Assembly: GCA_028671895.1 (NCBI GenBank)
Contig: CM053806.1
Span: 20,347,001-20,411,000, forward strand
Length of the DNA: 64,000 bases
Origin: Oenanthe sinensis
Lineage: Eukaryota; Streptophyta; Magnoliopsida; Apiales; Apiaceae
Reading direction: 5' to 3'
Part shown: positions 45,501 through 56,407 of the stretch, in pieces
How positions within the stretch are numbered: position 1 is the stretch's first letter
Layout of the letters: each line of letters starts with the position of its first letter
Program-made: the position numbers and the translations under genes
Notes under the pieces: generated by a model
Seen by the model: the letters and a program-made list of their open reading frames with translations, nothing else
What the model was told of the DNA's origin: nothing
Database searches by the model: none

Positions 45501-46980
45501 TATGATTAAACTTATTCTCTATTCCTTCTCAGAAATATAGCATCGGAGCAATGTGTCCTCAAGAAACAATGCACCAGAACTAAAATGTGGGAATTAATAA
45601 AGAATAGATAAAAGAATATTAAGCCAAATTTCATAAACTCACAATTTAAAAAAAAAAGTTTAACAGATTAACAAAAGTGTTCTTTTGAATTTCTCTTAGA
45701 CAAATATCCAATTGAAATTCAACTCTTTTAACAAAAACATTTTGATTAATAACTCAAATCTATTTCATCTTGCTCACTGTATGTTTTCAGAAATTGTTTT
45801 GCAATTCATTCTTATCGGATATTATCTCCGACTTAAAACATAAATCATTTAAAAAAAATTGAATGAATGCTTTAGTCATACAGTCCAAGGCACTAATCCC
45901 AAAGCAAACAACCATTGTTTTAATACTATAGGTCAATGTGAAACAGACATTAACAAGAGTTTTGAAAAACGTTTTACCAATGGTTGATACCTCAAGATCA
46001 AAACAATTTACTCAAATAAAATGGACTGATACCATGCAACCTAAGCTACAAGTTATCAAGTAACTTTATTTAAACAAATCGTGGAGAGAAAACAGTTTTC
46101 ATTACAAAACATTTAGAGAGAGAGAGGATATATGATTTTGAAATAGAAAGATAATCCTCAAGAAATGTTCTCTTTCAAAGAAAACTTTTAGTGACTTTTC
46201 ATTCTCTGGCAAATGAATGCATGTTTAGATAAAACATTTTTCACAAGAAATAGACAAGAAATTTCTTTATGCATTCAAGTTCTAAAGAATGAAAAACATA
46301 TGTTAATACTAATGAATTTTCAAAGATATGAATGACAAGACATTCAAAAGTACTAACATCATTCAATTATTTTGTAATAAAATGCATCTTACTACAAAAT
46401 AATTAAGCACATAAGATACTTACATTATGCTAGACAATTACCATTTGTCGCTTGAAACAAACACATATTGCAATATAGATCATGGTAATTCTAAAGCATA
46501 AAACATAAGCATCCGCTAAATACTGAACATACATTGACCGAATGACAGCATTTAACTTCTTACACTACATCTCAACAATTATCACATAAGCATATTGAAA
46601 ATACTCATGACAATCATAATGTATGTAAGCTCGAGGTACTAGTTGCATCAGGGATCAAATACCTTTAAATATTAATGCTAAAATTTATGATCTTTGACAA
46701 CCCCTCGCGATGTAGTAAATTACTTTCAATATCAGTGTTTTTGAAATAATCTTTTTGTCACTTAGTGCAGAAATTCTAAGTGACATCACTAATATCAAAA
46801 GAATGACAACTAATATTAATGGATTTTGCAAAAGACATGAATTACATCACTTAAACTACATATTAAGTGGTTCCATTAATATTAGCATTAAACAATTAAA
46901 AGTAAATAAAATTACAATTAATTAATATATACAAATACTTATGCTGAAACATTTGATACATATAGCATGAATAACATATG
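42595..46980 (-). other. Long 3' region of LARD-3
   Basis: About 4.4 kb with no convincing gene in the extra-ORF position. It contains several PPT-like words on the minus strand (near 42640, 42972, 43193, 43390, 43566, 43698 and 43818), a CT-rich CACTCAAGTG stretch (44050-44150), repeats of CCATGCACTGGATCGTTGA (44500 and 44575 regions), the block shared with LARD-2 (44925-45340) and an AT-rich part (45500-46980). Confidence 0.6.
44925..45340 (-). other. Conserved block shared with LARD-2
   Basis: Counterpart of 14900-15260. The minus strand keeps IRSSARAPCNESSTP and ALDAANKDEVGSAPTALPL in separate frames. It could be a relic of the extra ORF or a functional RNA segment. Confidence 0.65.
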
Positions 46981-47035
46981 ACAGCACAAAGTACGAGATC
47001 CTGGATATAAATTGACTATTCAAAGAGATGCTACA

Positions 47036-47150
47036 ATGTTAGGTCCCTAGGTCCCGGGAGATCATAGGTAATCTCATACCGATAATATTGGGTCCCGGGT
47101 GGTCACAAGCCAAACATTAATCAGTTTCTAGAGATCGTAGACATCTAAAT
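47036..47150 (-). repeat. LTR-terminus-like fragments inside LARD-3
   Basis: TGTTAGGTCCCTAGGTCCCG followed by GGAGATCATAGG, then ATTGGGTCCCGGGTGGTCAC and AGAGATCGTAGACATC, resemble the LTR start (TGTTGGGTCCCGGAGATCGT) two or three times within about 100 bases. Confidence 0.55.
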
Positions 47151-49010
47151 AGCATGAACACTCTCTATAAACTTTACATTTAAATAAATCAATATTAGAC
47201 TAGAGTGACATACCTTAGTCAATAGAGCTTTTACTGGTGTATGATCATTGAATGAACAATTACTCCTCTTTGCCCGAGAGATCGAACGTTTACTCCTTTC
47301 GAGATCGAACGTTTACTCCATTTGGACAGGAATAACTTTTCAGCTACCAGTTAACATTGTTCCTCGAAACAATACCACGCTCATCCAGACGGAAACTGCA
47401 TTACCTTCAGCACCCAAATATTTCCTTGTAGATATTGGTCTTGGCAGCAGCTTCACTAAACTCAGCACTCTAGAAATCAGTAGTCCTGACACTAGAAGAG
47501 TATAACCTTAAAAAAAACTCTGAACTACCCTTCAGCTTCTGTATCAATACCAAGTCTTCATGTGGATTGATTCCTTGCGCTAAGTGTATCTGCCTCTGGT
47601 TCAATTGAGTTAATTCCTTGATTCGAACCCTACTCAATCTTGATTAGTTAGTGCATCTTCAGTCTTCATTGAATTCACTCAGAAAAACCAATGAAATACT
47701 CTTATACATGCACGACCAATCACTACTCTACTACCCAGATTCATCAAGAACTGACTCTAGGAAATGTTGTTACACAAAACCATTTGTCATGACAGATATG
47801 TCCTTAATGTTTCCTTAGATATTCAGTGGGTAGAGTAGTCTTCTTCAATTATGATTGAGATCATCTTGCATTATCTTTAAATTATTAATTTCCTTTCTAA
47901 TATGCAATCACTCAGTCTGGATCACTCAGTGCTCCTAAGAATCTCAACTCTTACTCAATGAGCACTGCTAGCCTTTGAACATCAAACACGACTAGTTGAT
48001 CCAACTTACTGATGCTCCCCTGTGATGCTGCTTGCAGCTTTTATTCATCTGGTGTCATCTGATCTTGAGCCCTAAACAGGATGTCAACCTTTAGAAATTC
48101 AGAGCTAAAATCAAACGAATGCTAGGGAGCTTGATGATGATGTTCACTGCATCTAGATCATCTTAAATCAATCACAGACTCTGTGTAAGCTCTTAACTCC
48201 AAATAAGATAGCCCTTCATCACACCATGTGACTTCAGGCATGATTAATCTTACTTGATGTCTTCTCTTTACATTTGCTGATTAGACTTGCTGTGTCAACT
48301 GATTCAGCCGTAGTGAATAGGAAACCTTAAGTCTATCCATTATCCTTGTGATTTCACTCAAGGTCTGGATTTCCCTATTAACTCCTCCATTTGGTCATGA
48401 AGTCCGAAAACTGAACTTTACTCTAGAATACTCCTTTCAGTGCAGACATAACATAGAACTTCATTCGTCAACAAATTCCATTACCTGCCCTCAAAGTGTT
48501 CTTACAGCAATCTGCCTAATCCTTTGAATGTGATTAATCACTGAGATGCTTCATCTATCGAATGCATGAACAAACACCAAAACTAAACAGGGTAGCCTTT
48601 GACTTGACTTCCCTTCAACTGACATACTTCACTAATGTCCTTCTTAAAAGAATTTCATTAGAAGTAGTCCTTTCTCACCAACTTCATCTTTACCGTCGAA
48701 TCCGTTATCTTGATAAACCAAGTATTAGTTGATAAACCAAGTGTGAGAGCATCACTTGTTATTGCAGCTAACTCCATTCTGATAAACTTCAACGAATAGT
48801 TGACTTCATCATAAGCATTTACATTTCGTGTCAGCAATAACCTCACTTCGAGTAGAGTGAGCTTCTATTTCTCTTGACCCCGATCTATATTGTTCATCCT
48901 CGAACTGATATTAGGAAACCCTTCGCAAAGAATTCCCTAGGTCTTCCTTAATATGTGCTTCAGATCATTCAAGAAAAATAGGTAACCTTGCTTAACCATT
49001 TGAATACCAA
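47151..49010 (-). pseudogene. Decayed pol of LARD-3
   Basis: The stretch aligns in order with the LARD-2 pol remnant. Examples are AATTTCATTAGAAGTAGTCC (48650 region) against 19928, CCAAGTGTGAGAGCATCACT against 19996, and the 48850-48960 part against 20110-20220. In-frame pieces are short, and no catalytic motif can be read with confidence. A direct repeat GAGATCGAACGTTTACTCC lies at 47278 and 47301, and a GTTGATAAACCAAGT duplication at about 48715-48740. Confidence 0.6.
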
Positions 49011-49854
49011 AGCAAAAGTAGTTACATGCCTCGAACATGAAAATGTCAGAGATATATAACTTGTACATGTTGAAAGATACTCTGCATTCACAAATGATTA
49101 AGACACGTGGTCCTCAATTTGATTGAGTCCAAGGGTTAGAGATATTTCTAAAAATAGTTAACAACAAAGAATCTTAGTTCAACATGCTCATTCTTATTTG
49201 ACTGATCACTCCTCATCTATATCAGCCTCAACAAGTAGTCTTGGCTATGAGCTCAGTGATCCCAACCTAACTTAAGGTGGACTAGCAGTCTATAAGAATC
49301 ATGTCGTACATATATGTAGTCATAGAAGAATCAATCACTCAGATTCCTAATTCTTCTAAATCACCTTTGTTGTTCACTTTATCATTATATTATCTCTAAT
49401 TACCTGAGTCAATTTAAATTTAAAAATTTAATTCATGGTTTATTAAACTGACCCCTAGGCAATTCCCAAATTAGAAACAAACTTATCTTAACAAGCACAT
49501 GATCAAATATAGCATTTAATACAATCATGCGAGTATAAACAGATTATTGACAATGTAAACATCAAGGCACTTTAGCATGCAGCAAATACTCTTTCCGGTA
49601 AATGTACCCCTACAAATACCTAAGACTCTATATGCTAACATGATCAATTATCGTAAAGCAAGCATTAAATCACACAAGATCTAATCATGAAGTCAAATAC
49701 TGATAAACAAGCAACACTAACAAACTAGCATAAGTTATCTAATTTATATAGAAATCAAGGTGAGACATGCATTACATCAAACTTATAATATAATGCAGTT
49801 CAACACTTAATACTTTATAATTAAATCAAACAAGTACAAACTAGTTAGAAAGTA
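49011..49854 (-). other. AT-rich interval of LARD-3, no gene
   Basis: Between pol and gag remnants; partly similar to 20361-21181. No feature beyond this similarity. Confidence 0.5.
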
Positions 49855-50290
49855 TACCTGAGCGATGCTTAACATTCCATCTCGAGTGATAATCAATTGA
49901 TCCAAATCAATTTCCATTCTACTGACACTCATGGAAGTATCCTTGCATTTGACCTCAATAACCAATGATGTTCCTGCTTCAACCCAAACTGATACCTAAT
50001 TGTTCTGCTTAAAGACCCCGACATAGAATGTCTCATGTTCTGCTTGAAAAGATCACTCTTCTTTGTATGTGTAGCAATAACCCCTTGATTATCATATGTC
50101 AGTGATAATCAAACCTTTTGTATTTCTGCCACTGATGTCCTTTAACCAAATCTTCAATTGTTGTTTTGGTTCTTTGACCGTTAAACTGAATTCCTTTTCA
50201 AAATCCCAAATTCTTCAGATATTGATTCGAAAACCACTGATCGAAGACTCTTCCCTAAATGAACTAATCCCCTTTCAATAACCAAATGAT
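49855..50290 (-). pseudogene. Gag remnant of LARD-3
   Basis: Aligns with the LARD-2 remnant at 21182-21478 (ACCTGAGCGATGCTTA..., CTTGCATTTGACCTCAATAA, CCTGCTTCAACCCAAAC). No continuous gag frame. Confidence 0.5.
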
Positions 50291-51354
50291 CCACTGAGTA
50301 GACCGATGTAGAAATACATCTCCAATGGTAAGATCAGGTCTCAACTCCATTAGAATGTTCTTCAGTCAGTTCGTTTGTCCTCAACGAACGAAGAATCAAC
50401 TCCTGTTGTTTCGTTTAATAAAACATTTTGTTCAAACAGAAGTATTTAATTTTTTAGGAATTTAAATAATCAAAATAAATTGAAAATGCATTTTTGATAA
50501 ATAATAATAAATTTCTCAATTTCAAATTATAAATAAAATAAAATTCGAAAAGAAAGTTTTGATATAGAGATAACAAAATTTTCAAGGTATATTAAATAAT
50601 CCTGAAAAAGAAATTATTTCAAATCAAAATTAATTTCCAAAGAATTTTATAGAATTTATAATCCAAAACAGTTTCAATTATAATTAAAATAAAACAGATT
50701 GAAAATATAAGTTTGATATAAAAATAATAAATTTTCAAGTCATCTTAGATATTCTTGAAAATAAATTATTTCAACCAAAATGATTTTCCAAAAAGTTTTA
50801 TGAGATTTATAATTAAAACTTCCAAGCTTAAATTATAATTAAAATAAAACAACTCGAAAACATAATTTTGAAATAGAAATACTAAATTCTCAAAACATTT
50901 AAAATATTCATAAAAATAAATTATTTCAATCCAAAAATATTTTCCAAAGAGTTTTATATAATTTGTAATTAAAGTTTTATGAAAAATAAATTATTAAACC
51001 TCAAAAATAATTCTCAAAATAATTTTAAGAATATTAAACTCAAAAGAAATTAAATTGGATTTTAAGATTAATTTTAGTTTTCAAATTAATAAAATTCTTA
51101 ACTAAGAATATTAAAAATATAAAATATTTGACTCCAAAATTTAAAAGAAAATAAAATATTTTCCAAGATGTAAGATAAACTTGAAAAATAAATTATTTAA
51201 ATTTAAAAATTATTTTCAAAATATTTTATATAATTAAATTCAAATTTAATTATTAAATTAATTATTAAACTAAAAACAATTTGAGAGAAAAACAATTTTT
51301 GTTTTAAATAAAAGTTAAACTATGTAGCCATGTGTCATGTTGAAACAGCCCTCT
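50291..51354 (-). other. AT-rich leader part of LARD-3
   Basis: Very AT-rich. A loose repeat of about 180 bases (AATTTATAATTAAAACTT..., TTTCAAATTAATTTTCCAAA) runs from 50470 to 51250. No gene. Confidence 0.5.
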
Positions 51355-53140
51355 AAGTAGAACTTCTACATAGGAATGTTCTACATAGACTCTATCTCGA
51401 ACACCAAGTAGAATTTCTACATAGAAATGTTCTACTTAGGTTCTATCTAGAACATTAAGTAGAACTTCTGACTTAGAAAATATTTCTAACTCCAGAATGT
51501 TCTACTTAGGTTCTATCTAGAACATTAAGTAGAATATTCTACATAGAAATGTTCTACTTAGGTTCTATCTAGAACATTAAGTAGAACTTCTGACTTAGAA
51601 AATATTTCTAACTCCAGAATGTTCTACTTAGGTTCTATCTAGAACATTAAGTAGAACTTCTGACTTAGAAAATATTTCTAACTCCAGAATGTTCTACTTA
51701 GGTTCTATCTAGAACATTAAGTAGAATATTCTACATAGAAATGTTCTACTTAGGTTCTATCTAGAACATTAAGTAGAACTTCTGACTTAGAAAATATTTC
51801 TAACTCCAGAATGTTCTACTTAGGTTCTATCTAGAACATTAAGTAGAATATTCTACATAGAAATGTTCTACTTAGGTTCTATCTAGAACATTAAGTAGAA
51901 CTTCTGACTTAGAAAATATTTCTAACTCCAGAATGTTCTACTTAGGTTCTATCTAGAACATTAAGTAGAATATTCTACATAGAAATGTTCTACTTAGGTT
52001 CTATCTAGAACATTAAGTAGAATATTCTACATAGAAATGTTCTACTTAGGTTCTATCTAGAACATTAAGTAGAACTCCTGACTTAGAAAATATTTCTAAC
52101 TCCAGAATGTTCTACTTAGGTTCTATCTAGAACATTAAGTAGAATATTCTACATAGAAATGTTCTACTTAGGTTCTATCTAGAACATTAAGTAGAACTTC
52201 TGACTTAGAAAATATTTCTAACTCCAGAATGTTCTACTTAGGTTCTATCTAGAACATTAAGTAGAATATTCTACATAGAAATGTTCTACTTAGGTTCTAT
52301 CTAGAACATTAAGTAGAACTTCTGACTTAGAAAATATTTCTAACTCCAGAATGTTCTACTTAGGTTCTATCTAGAACATTAAGTAGAATATTCTACATAG
52401 AAATGTTCTACTTAGGTTCTATCTAGAACATTAAGTAGAACTTCTGACTTAGAAAATATTTCTAACTCCAGAATGTTCTACTTAGGTTCTATCTAGAACA
52501 TTAAGTAGAATATTCTACATAGAAATGTTCTACTTAGGTTCTATCTAGAACATTAAGTAGAATATTCTACATAGAAATGTTCTACTTAGGTTCTATCTAG
52601 AACATTAAGTTGAATTTCTGACTTAGAAAATATTTCTAACTCCAGAATGTTCTACTTAGGTTCTATCTAGAACATTAAGTAGAATATTCTACATAGAAAT
52701 GTTCTACTTAGGTTCTATCTAGAACATTAAGTAGAACTTCTGACTTAGAAAATATTTCTAACTCCAGAATGTTCTACTTAGGTTCTATCTAGAACATTAA
52801 GTAGAATATTCTACATAGAAATGTTCTACTTAGGCTCTATGTAGAACATTAAGTAGAACTTCTGACTTAGAAAATATTTCTAACTCCAGAATTTCTACTT
52901 AGGTTCTATCTAGAACATTAAGTAGAATTTCTACATTGAAATGTTCTACTTAGGCTCTATGTAGAACATTAAGTAGAACTTCTGACTTAGAAAATATTTC
53001 TAACTCCAGAATTTCTACTTAGGTTCTATCTAGAACATTAAGTAGAATTTCTACGTAGAAATGTTCTACTTAGCCATCTCGAATATCTATCTCGAATATT
53101 CTACATAGGAATGTTCTACTTGGCCATCTAGAACATTTTG
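51355..53140 (-). repeat. Tandem array of palindromic 52-bp and 70-bp units in the LARD-3 leader
   Basis: From 51449 to about 53075 units alternate between a 70-base type (A, with AACTTCTGACTTAGAAAA) and a 52-base type (B, with AATATTCTACATAGAAATG), both starting AGAACATTAAGTAGAA. About 13 A and 14 B units are seen, with AA at 51571/51641 and BB at 51955/52007 and 52495/52547. Looser units border it. Each junction holds a nested inverted repeat: GTTCTACTTA and TAAGTAGAAC flank GTTCTA-TC-TAGAAC. GAATGTTC and GAATATTC words fit the GAAnnTTC pattern. Lying between PBS and gag, it would be transcribed as part of the element RNA. Confidence 0.93.
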
Positions 53141-53256
53141 TACTTAGAAAAATTCCGGGCTTTAGAAAAAAATTCTGGATGTCCAGTGAACCAATTGTAC
53201 CCTCTTTAATCTCAAAAATAAAAATAGATCCAATCGATTTGTATGTCAATTGAGTA

Positions 53257-53268
53257 GCTCTAATACCA
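53257..53268 (-). other. Primer binding site of LARD-3
   Basis: TGGTATTAGAGC on the minus strand, two bases after the LTR end. It is the tRNA-Met form with one change and is identical to the Sire-C PBS. Confidence 0.88.
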
Positions 53269-53270
53269 AT

Positions 53271-54725
53271 TGTTGGGTCCCGGAGATCGTAGAGGGGGGG
53301 TGAATACGATTCCCAAATTAAATATGACTATTAATTATTTTTGGGACAACATAAAAATTACTTTGGTTCAAACCCGGTTACTGTTCATCATCTTCTTCAA
53401 CCTCAAGAACACCATTAAAATAACCAAGATAATGAACGGTAAATCATCCAAAACACACAACACAACAAGATCCAAGAATATAACTTTATATTCATTGAAG
53501 TGGGGTAGATGCTACAACAAGTTCAAGAACAAAAGCTCAAGAACACAAAAAGAAATGATTTTTGGCTCCTCTAAAAATATTACAAATTCTAGATCTAGGA
53601 GACAAAAATCAAACCTATCTTCTAAACAAGATTTAGCAATGTTTACAATAGAAGAATAGATGAGTGATGAAACAAAGAAATTCATGGCCCCATAATATTC
53701 AAGATATGGAGTATGGCCATGGGGGAGAGAGAAAATAATTTTCTCTCTCTCTCTCCCCATTTCTTTTTCATCCGAATACTCTACACTAATGATGACTTGG
53801 GTTTCTTCTTTATATATTGAAAAAGGTGTTACTTTGTTTTTCCACCTTTTACTTTTGTCCACTCAAATCATATCTTCAAAGTCATGTGCCAAGCATGCCT
53901 TTGGAAATATTTAATATAAAAGTAATATTTAAATAAATATATATAATATAAATAAAGAGTGTCTTTATTTATAAAATATATAAATAAATAAATAAATACT
54001 TTATTTAATTAAATTAAATATTTCCATTCCACTCTTCAATTTGTGTAGACTTCCTTATCCAAATACTTGGCCCCGTATACGTGACTCCACCACGTCCAAG
54101 TATTTGGCCTTCAAATTTGTGAAGCTTTAGTAAGATCCAATCAGGTTGTGCCGTCTGTCCCTTATCCATTAGGCTGACATTTCTCCAACACTGATTTACC
54201 ACCTTTGTTGATCCTCCACATGACTCAAGAAAACCAACAACTTTAGAATGATTAAAATCATATTAACCGACGAGAGCTTGCCTCCAATGTCCTGACACTT
54301 GATGCAACGGTCTGGTTCACAAGTGACTAGTCTTGATAGGGGCTCTTGATTCCGAACATGATTCCACATTCTTCTTTGCAAACCTTACTTGTTGCTTCGA
54401 TTGTAATGCACTAAAATCGTCATAGACTAAGACAATCTTCTGTAGCTTCCACATCCTTGAATAGATGTCAACATCTTTTATTCTTCACTGAGGCATGAAC
54501 ATGTTAATGAACTTCTTCCAGTGAGCTTCAAGTCTGTAGATGATCCTTTGATACTTTGTCTTAACTGAACTCTGTGATCCAAGATTTCTGTGCACCTGCA
54601 TATTATTACATGTCCTGTTCTATTGTTGAGTTATCATCAACCATTACATAGAGATTACATTTAGCATTCCTAGTACACATGAAAGTGCAGTGAGTTACTT
54701 CCATTCACTCCTATCTCCCCTTTCA
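53271..54725 (-). repeat. 5' LTR of LARD-3
   Basis: 1455 bp, next to the PBS. Nearly identical to 41124-42578. Confidence 0.97.
53808..53816 (-). promoter_or_regulatory. TATA box of the LARD-3 5' LTR
   Basis: TATATAAAG on the minus strand. The downstream direction continues into a GAGA-rich stretch (53726-53760) before the rest of the LTR. The same box is at 41661-41669 in the other LTR. Confidence 0.65.
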
Positions 54726-54730
54726 GTCAT
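54726..54730. repeat. Target site duplication of LARD-3, right copy (gtcat)
   Basis: Exact match to 41119-41123; Sire-B gag resumes straight after it. Confidence 0.97.
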
Positions 54731-55270
54731 GAAGACTAAGAAGAACATAAATGGAAAACTAGGAATAAACAAAAAGAACAATTATGATTATATTCTTAAT
54801 GCTCCTAGAAAATTGTATAACAATTGTGGATCTTCTAGTCATCTAACTCATGTCTGCAATAAGACCAAGTCTAATGTCAAGAATGCTACCTCTGTTAATG
54901 GAAATTTACACAGCATGCCTTTAAAGAAGACATAAGTAACTCACTGTGGTGATTTTGATTGCATTTCATGTAAAATGAACTTGATGAGTATTTGCTTTAA
55001 CATGCCTTTTGCTAATGATAAAGAATGTTTGTATAAGAATGCTAAAACTGAAAAGGCAAAGACTCCAAGTCCTCATAAAGTTAGGATGGACAAGCCACCT
55101 AAAAACAAAGCTGCCAAACATGTAATCAAAATAGAATGATTAGCTACATAAGTCATGCTAAAAGCAAAAGAAAGAATTATAACAGATCCAACTTCAAACT
55201 GTGATCTAGCTAAGCAAAATAAACCCAATGAAAGTTGGGTACCAAAATCAACTGGAGATATTTTGCTTTG
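54731..55270 (+). pseudogene. Gag C-terminus of Sire-B
   Basis: Continues gag after LARD-3: KTKKNINGKLGINKKNNYDY, then a second CCHC knuckle whose first Cys is Tyr (YNNCGSSSHLTHVC; Sire-C has CSNCGSSSHLTHVC), and a stop at about 54934. Further pieces such as KMNLMSICFNMPF and NESWVPKST lead to the protease. Two knuckles in gag are seen in both Sire-B and Sire-C. Confidence 0.75.
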
Positions 55271-55665
55271 CAGGGCAACAGGAAAAATAAAAGAATCATG
55301 TGGATCATTGACAGTGGATGCTAAGGACACATGACAGGTGATAAAGCCATGTTATCACAGTTCAAGGAAATGGCTGGCCCTTATGTAACCTTTGGTGACA
55401 ACAACATTGGTTTCACAATGGGATATGGCATATTGGAAGCTAGAAATTTGAAGATAGAGAAAATTGCTCTAGTAAATGGATTGAAGCACAATTTATTGAG
55501 TGTCACTCAATTTTGTGAAAGTAGATTCAAAGTTGATTTTGATCAAGATAGATGATCCATTGTCAATAAGAAGACAGGAGAAGAAGCTCTTCAAGGAGTA
55601 AGAAAAAGAAACCTCAACATAGCTGACTTGGATTCTGTAAGAAAAGACAGAGTCTACTGCTTTTA
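55271..55665 (+). pseudogene. Protease domain of Sire-B
   Basis: MWIIDSGC keeps the D-S-G active site, but the next codon is TAA (Sire-A has Ser). HMTGDKAMLSQFKEMAGPYV, FGDNNIGFTMGYG and HNLLSVTQFCES follow, then a further stop at 55553. Confidence 0.8.
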
Positions 55666-55689
55666 AAGTAATGCTTCTCCATCTGAATG

Positions 55690-56401
55690 TTGGCTATGGC
55701 ACAAGAAGCTTTCCTATTTGAACTTTAAAGCAATGAATTATCTAATGAAGAGAGAATTGGTGAAAGGGCTTCCTCAACTTGAATTCTGTCAAGAAGGGTT
55801 ATGTGAGGATTGCCAGAAAGGGAAGCTAAGGAGATCTACTCACAAAATCACTCCTAGTGGTTCAATTAATGAGGCATTTCAACTAATTCACATGGACTTA
55901 TTTGGTCCTGTGAATGTGCAATCACATGCAAGAAAAAGATGTGCCTTGGTAATGGTTGATGATTTCCCTAGATACACTTGGGTGAGGTTTCAAGCATCCA
56001 AGGATGAAGCTGCACAATAGATCATTGATTTGGTAAGGGTTCTTGACAAGAACCCCAAGTTTAAAGTGCATACTTTGAGAAGTGACAATGGTACTAAGTT
56101 AAAAAACAGTATCATGAATGATTTCTGCAAAGACAATGGTATCACTCAATAATTCTCTGCACCAAGGACACCTCAACAAAATGGTGTTGTGGAAAGAAAG
56201 AACAAAACTCTTATTGAGTCTGCAAGAACAATGTTGAGTAAAACAAAACTTCCTACCTATTTCTGGGGTGAAACAATTAATACAACCTGTTATACTCAAA
56301 ATAGGACTGTAGTCAAAAAGGCCTATGGAAAGACACCATATGAATTGCTCACAGGAAGGAAACCTACTGTCAACTACTTTCATGTCTTTGGAAGCAAGTG
56401 A
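55690..56401 (+). pseudogene. Integrase of Sire-B
   Basis: The HHCC finger starts WLWHKKLSYLNF, with Tyr where His is expected, and ends CEDCQKGK. The catalytic residues are present: Asp in HMDLFGPV, Asp in LRSDNG and Glu in VVERKNKTL. In-frame stops at about 56020 and 56150 and one at about 56401 break the protein. Confidence 0.82.
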
Positions 56402-56407
56402 TACTTC

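Larger units (their letters stand above)
41124..54725 (-). mobile_element. LARD-3: very young 13.6-kb non-autonomous Sirevirus-like element
   Basis: Two LTRs of exactly 1455 bp with only one difference seen by eye (41911 region, ACTTTCTT against ACTTCCTT), a PPT, a PBS, a perfect TSD and an empty-site counterpart in Sire-C. The 10.7-kb interior carries gag and pol remnants but no frame longer than about 100 codons that could serve as an enzyme. It must have been mobilised in trans very recently. It resembles LARD-2 in LTR ends, PPT, internal blocks and the placing of a tandem array next to the PBS. Confidence 0.92.

Noticed and set aside
51355..53140. Possible CRISPR array
   Set aside because: Units are head-to-tail tandem repeats without unique spacers, in a plant retrotransposon leader.
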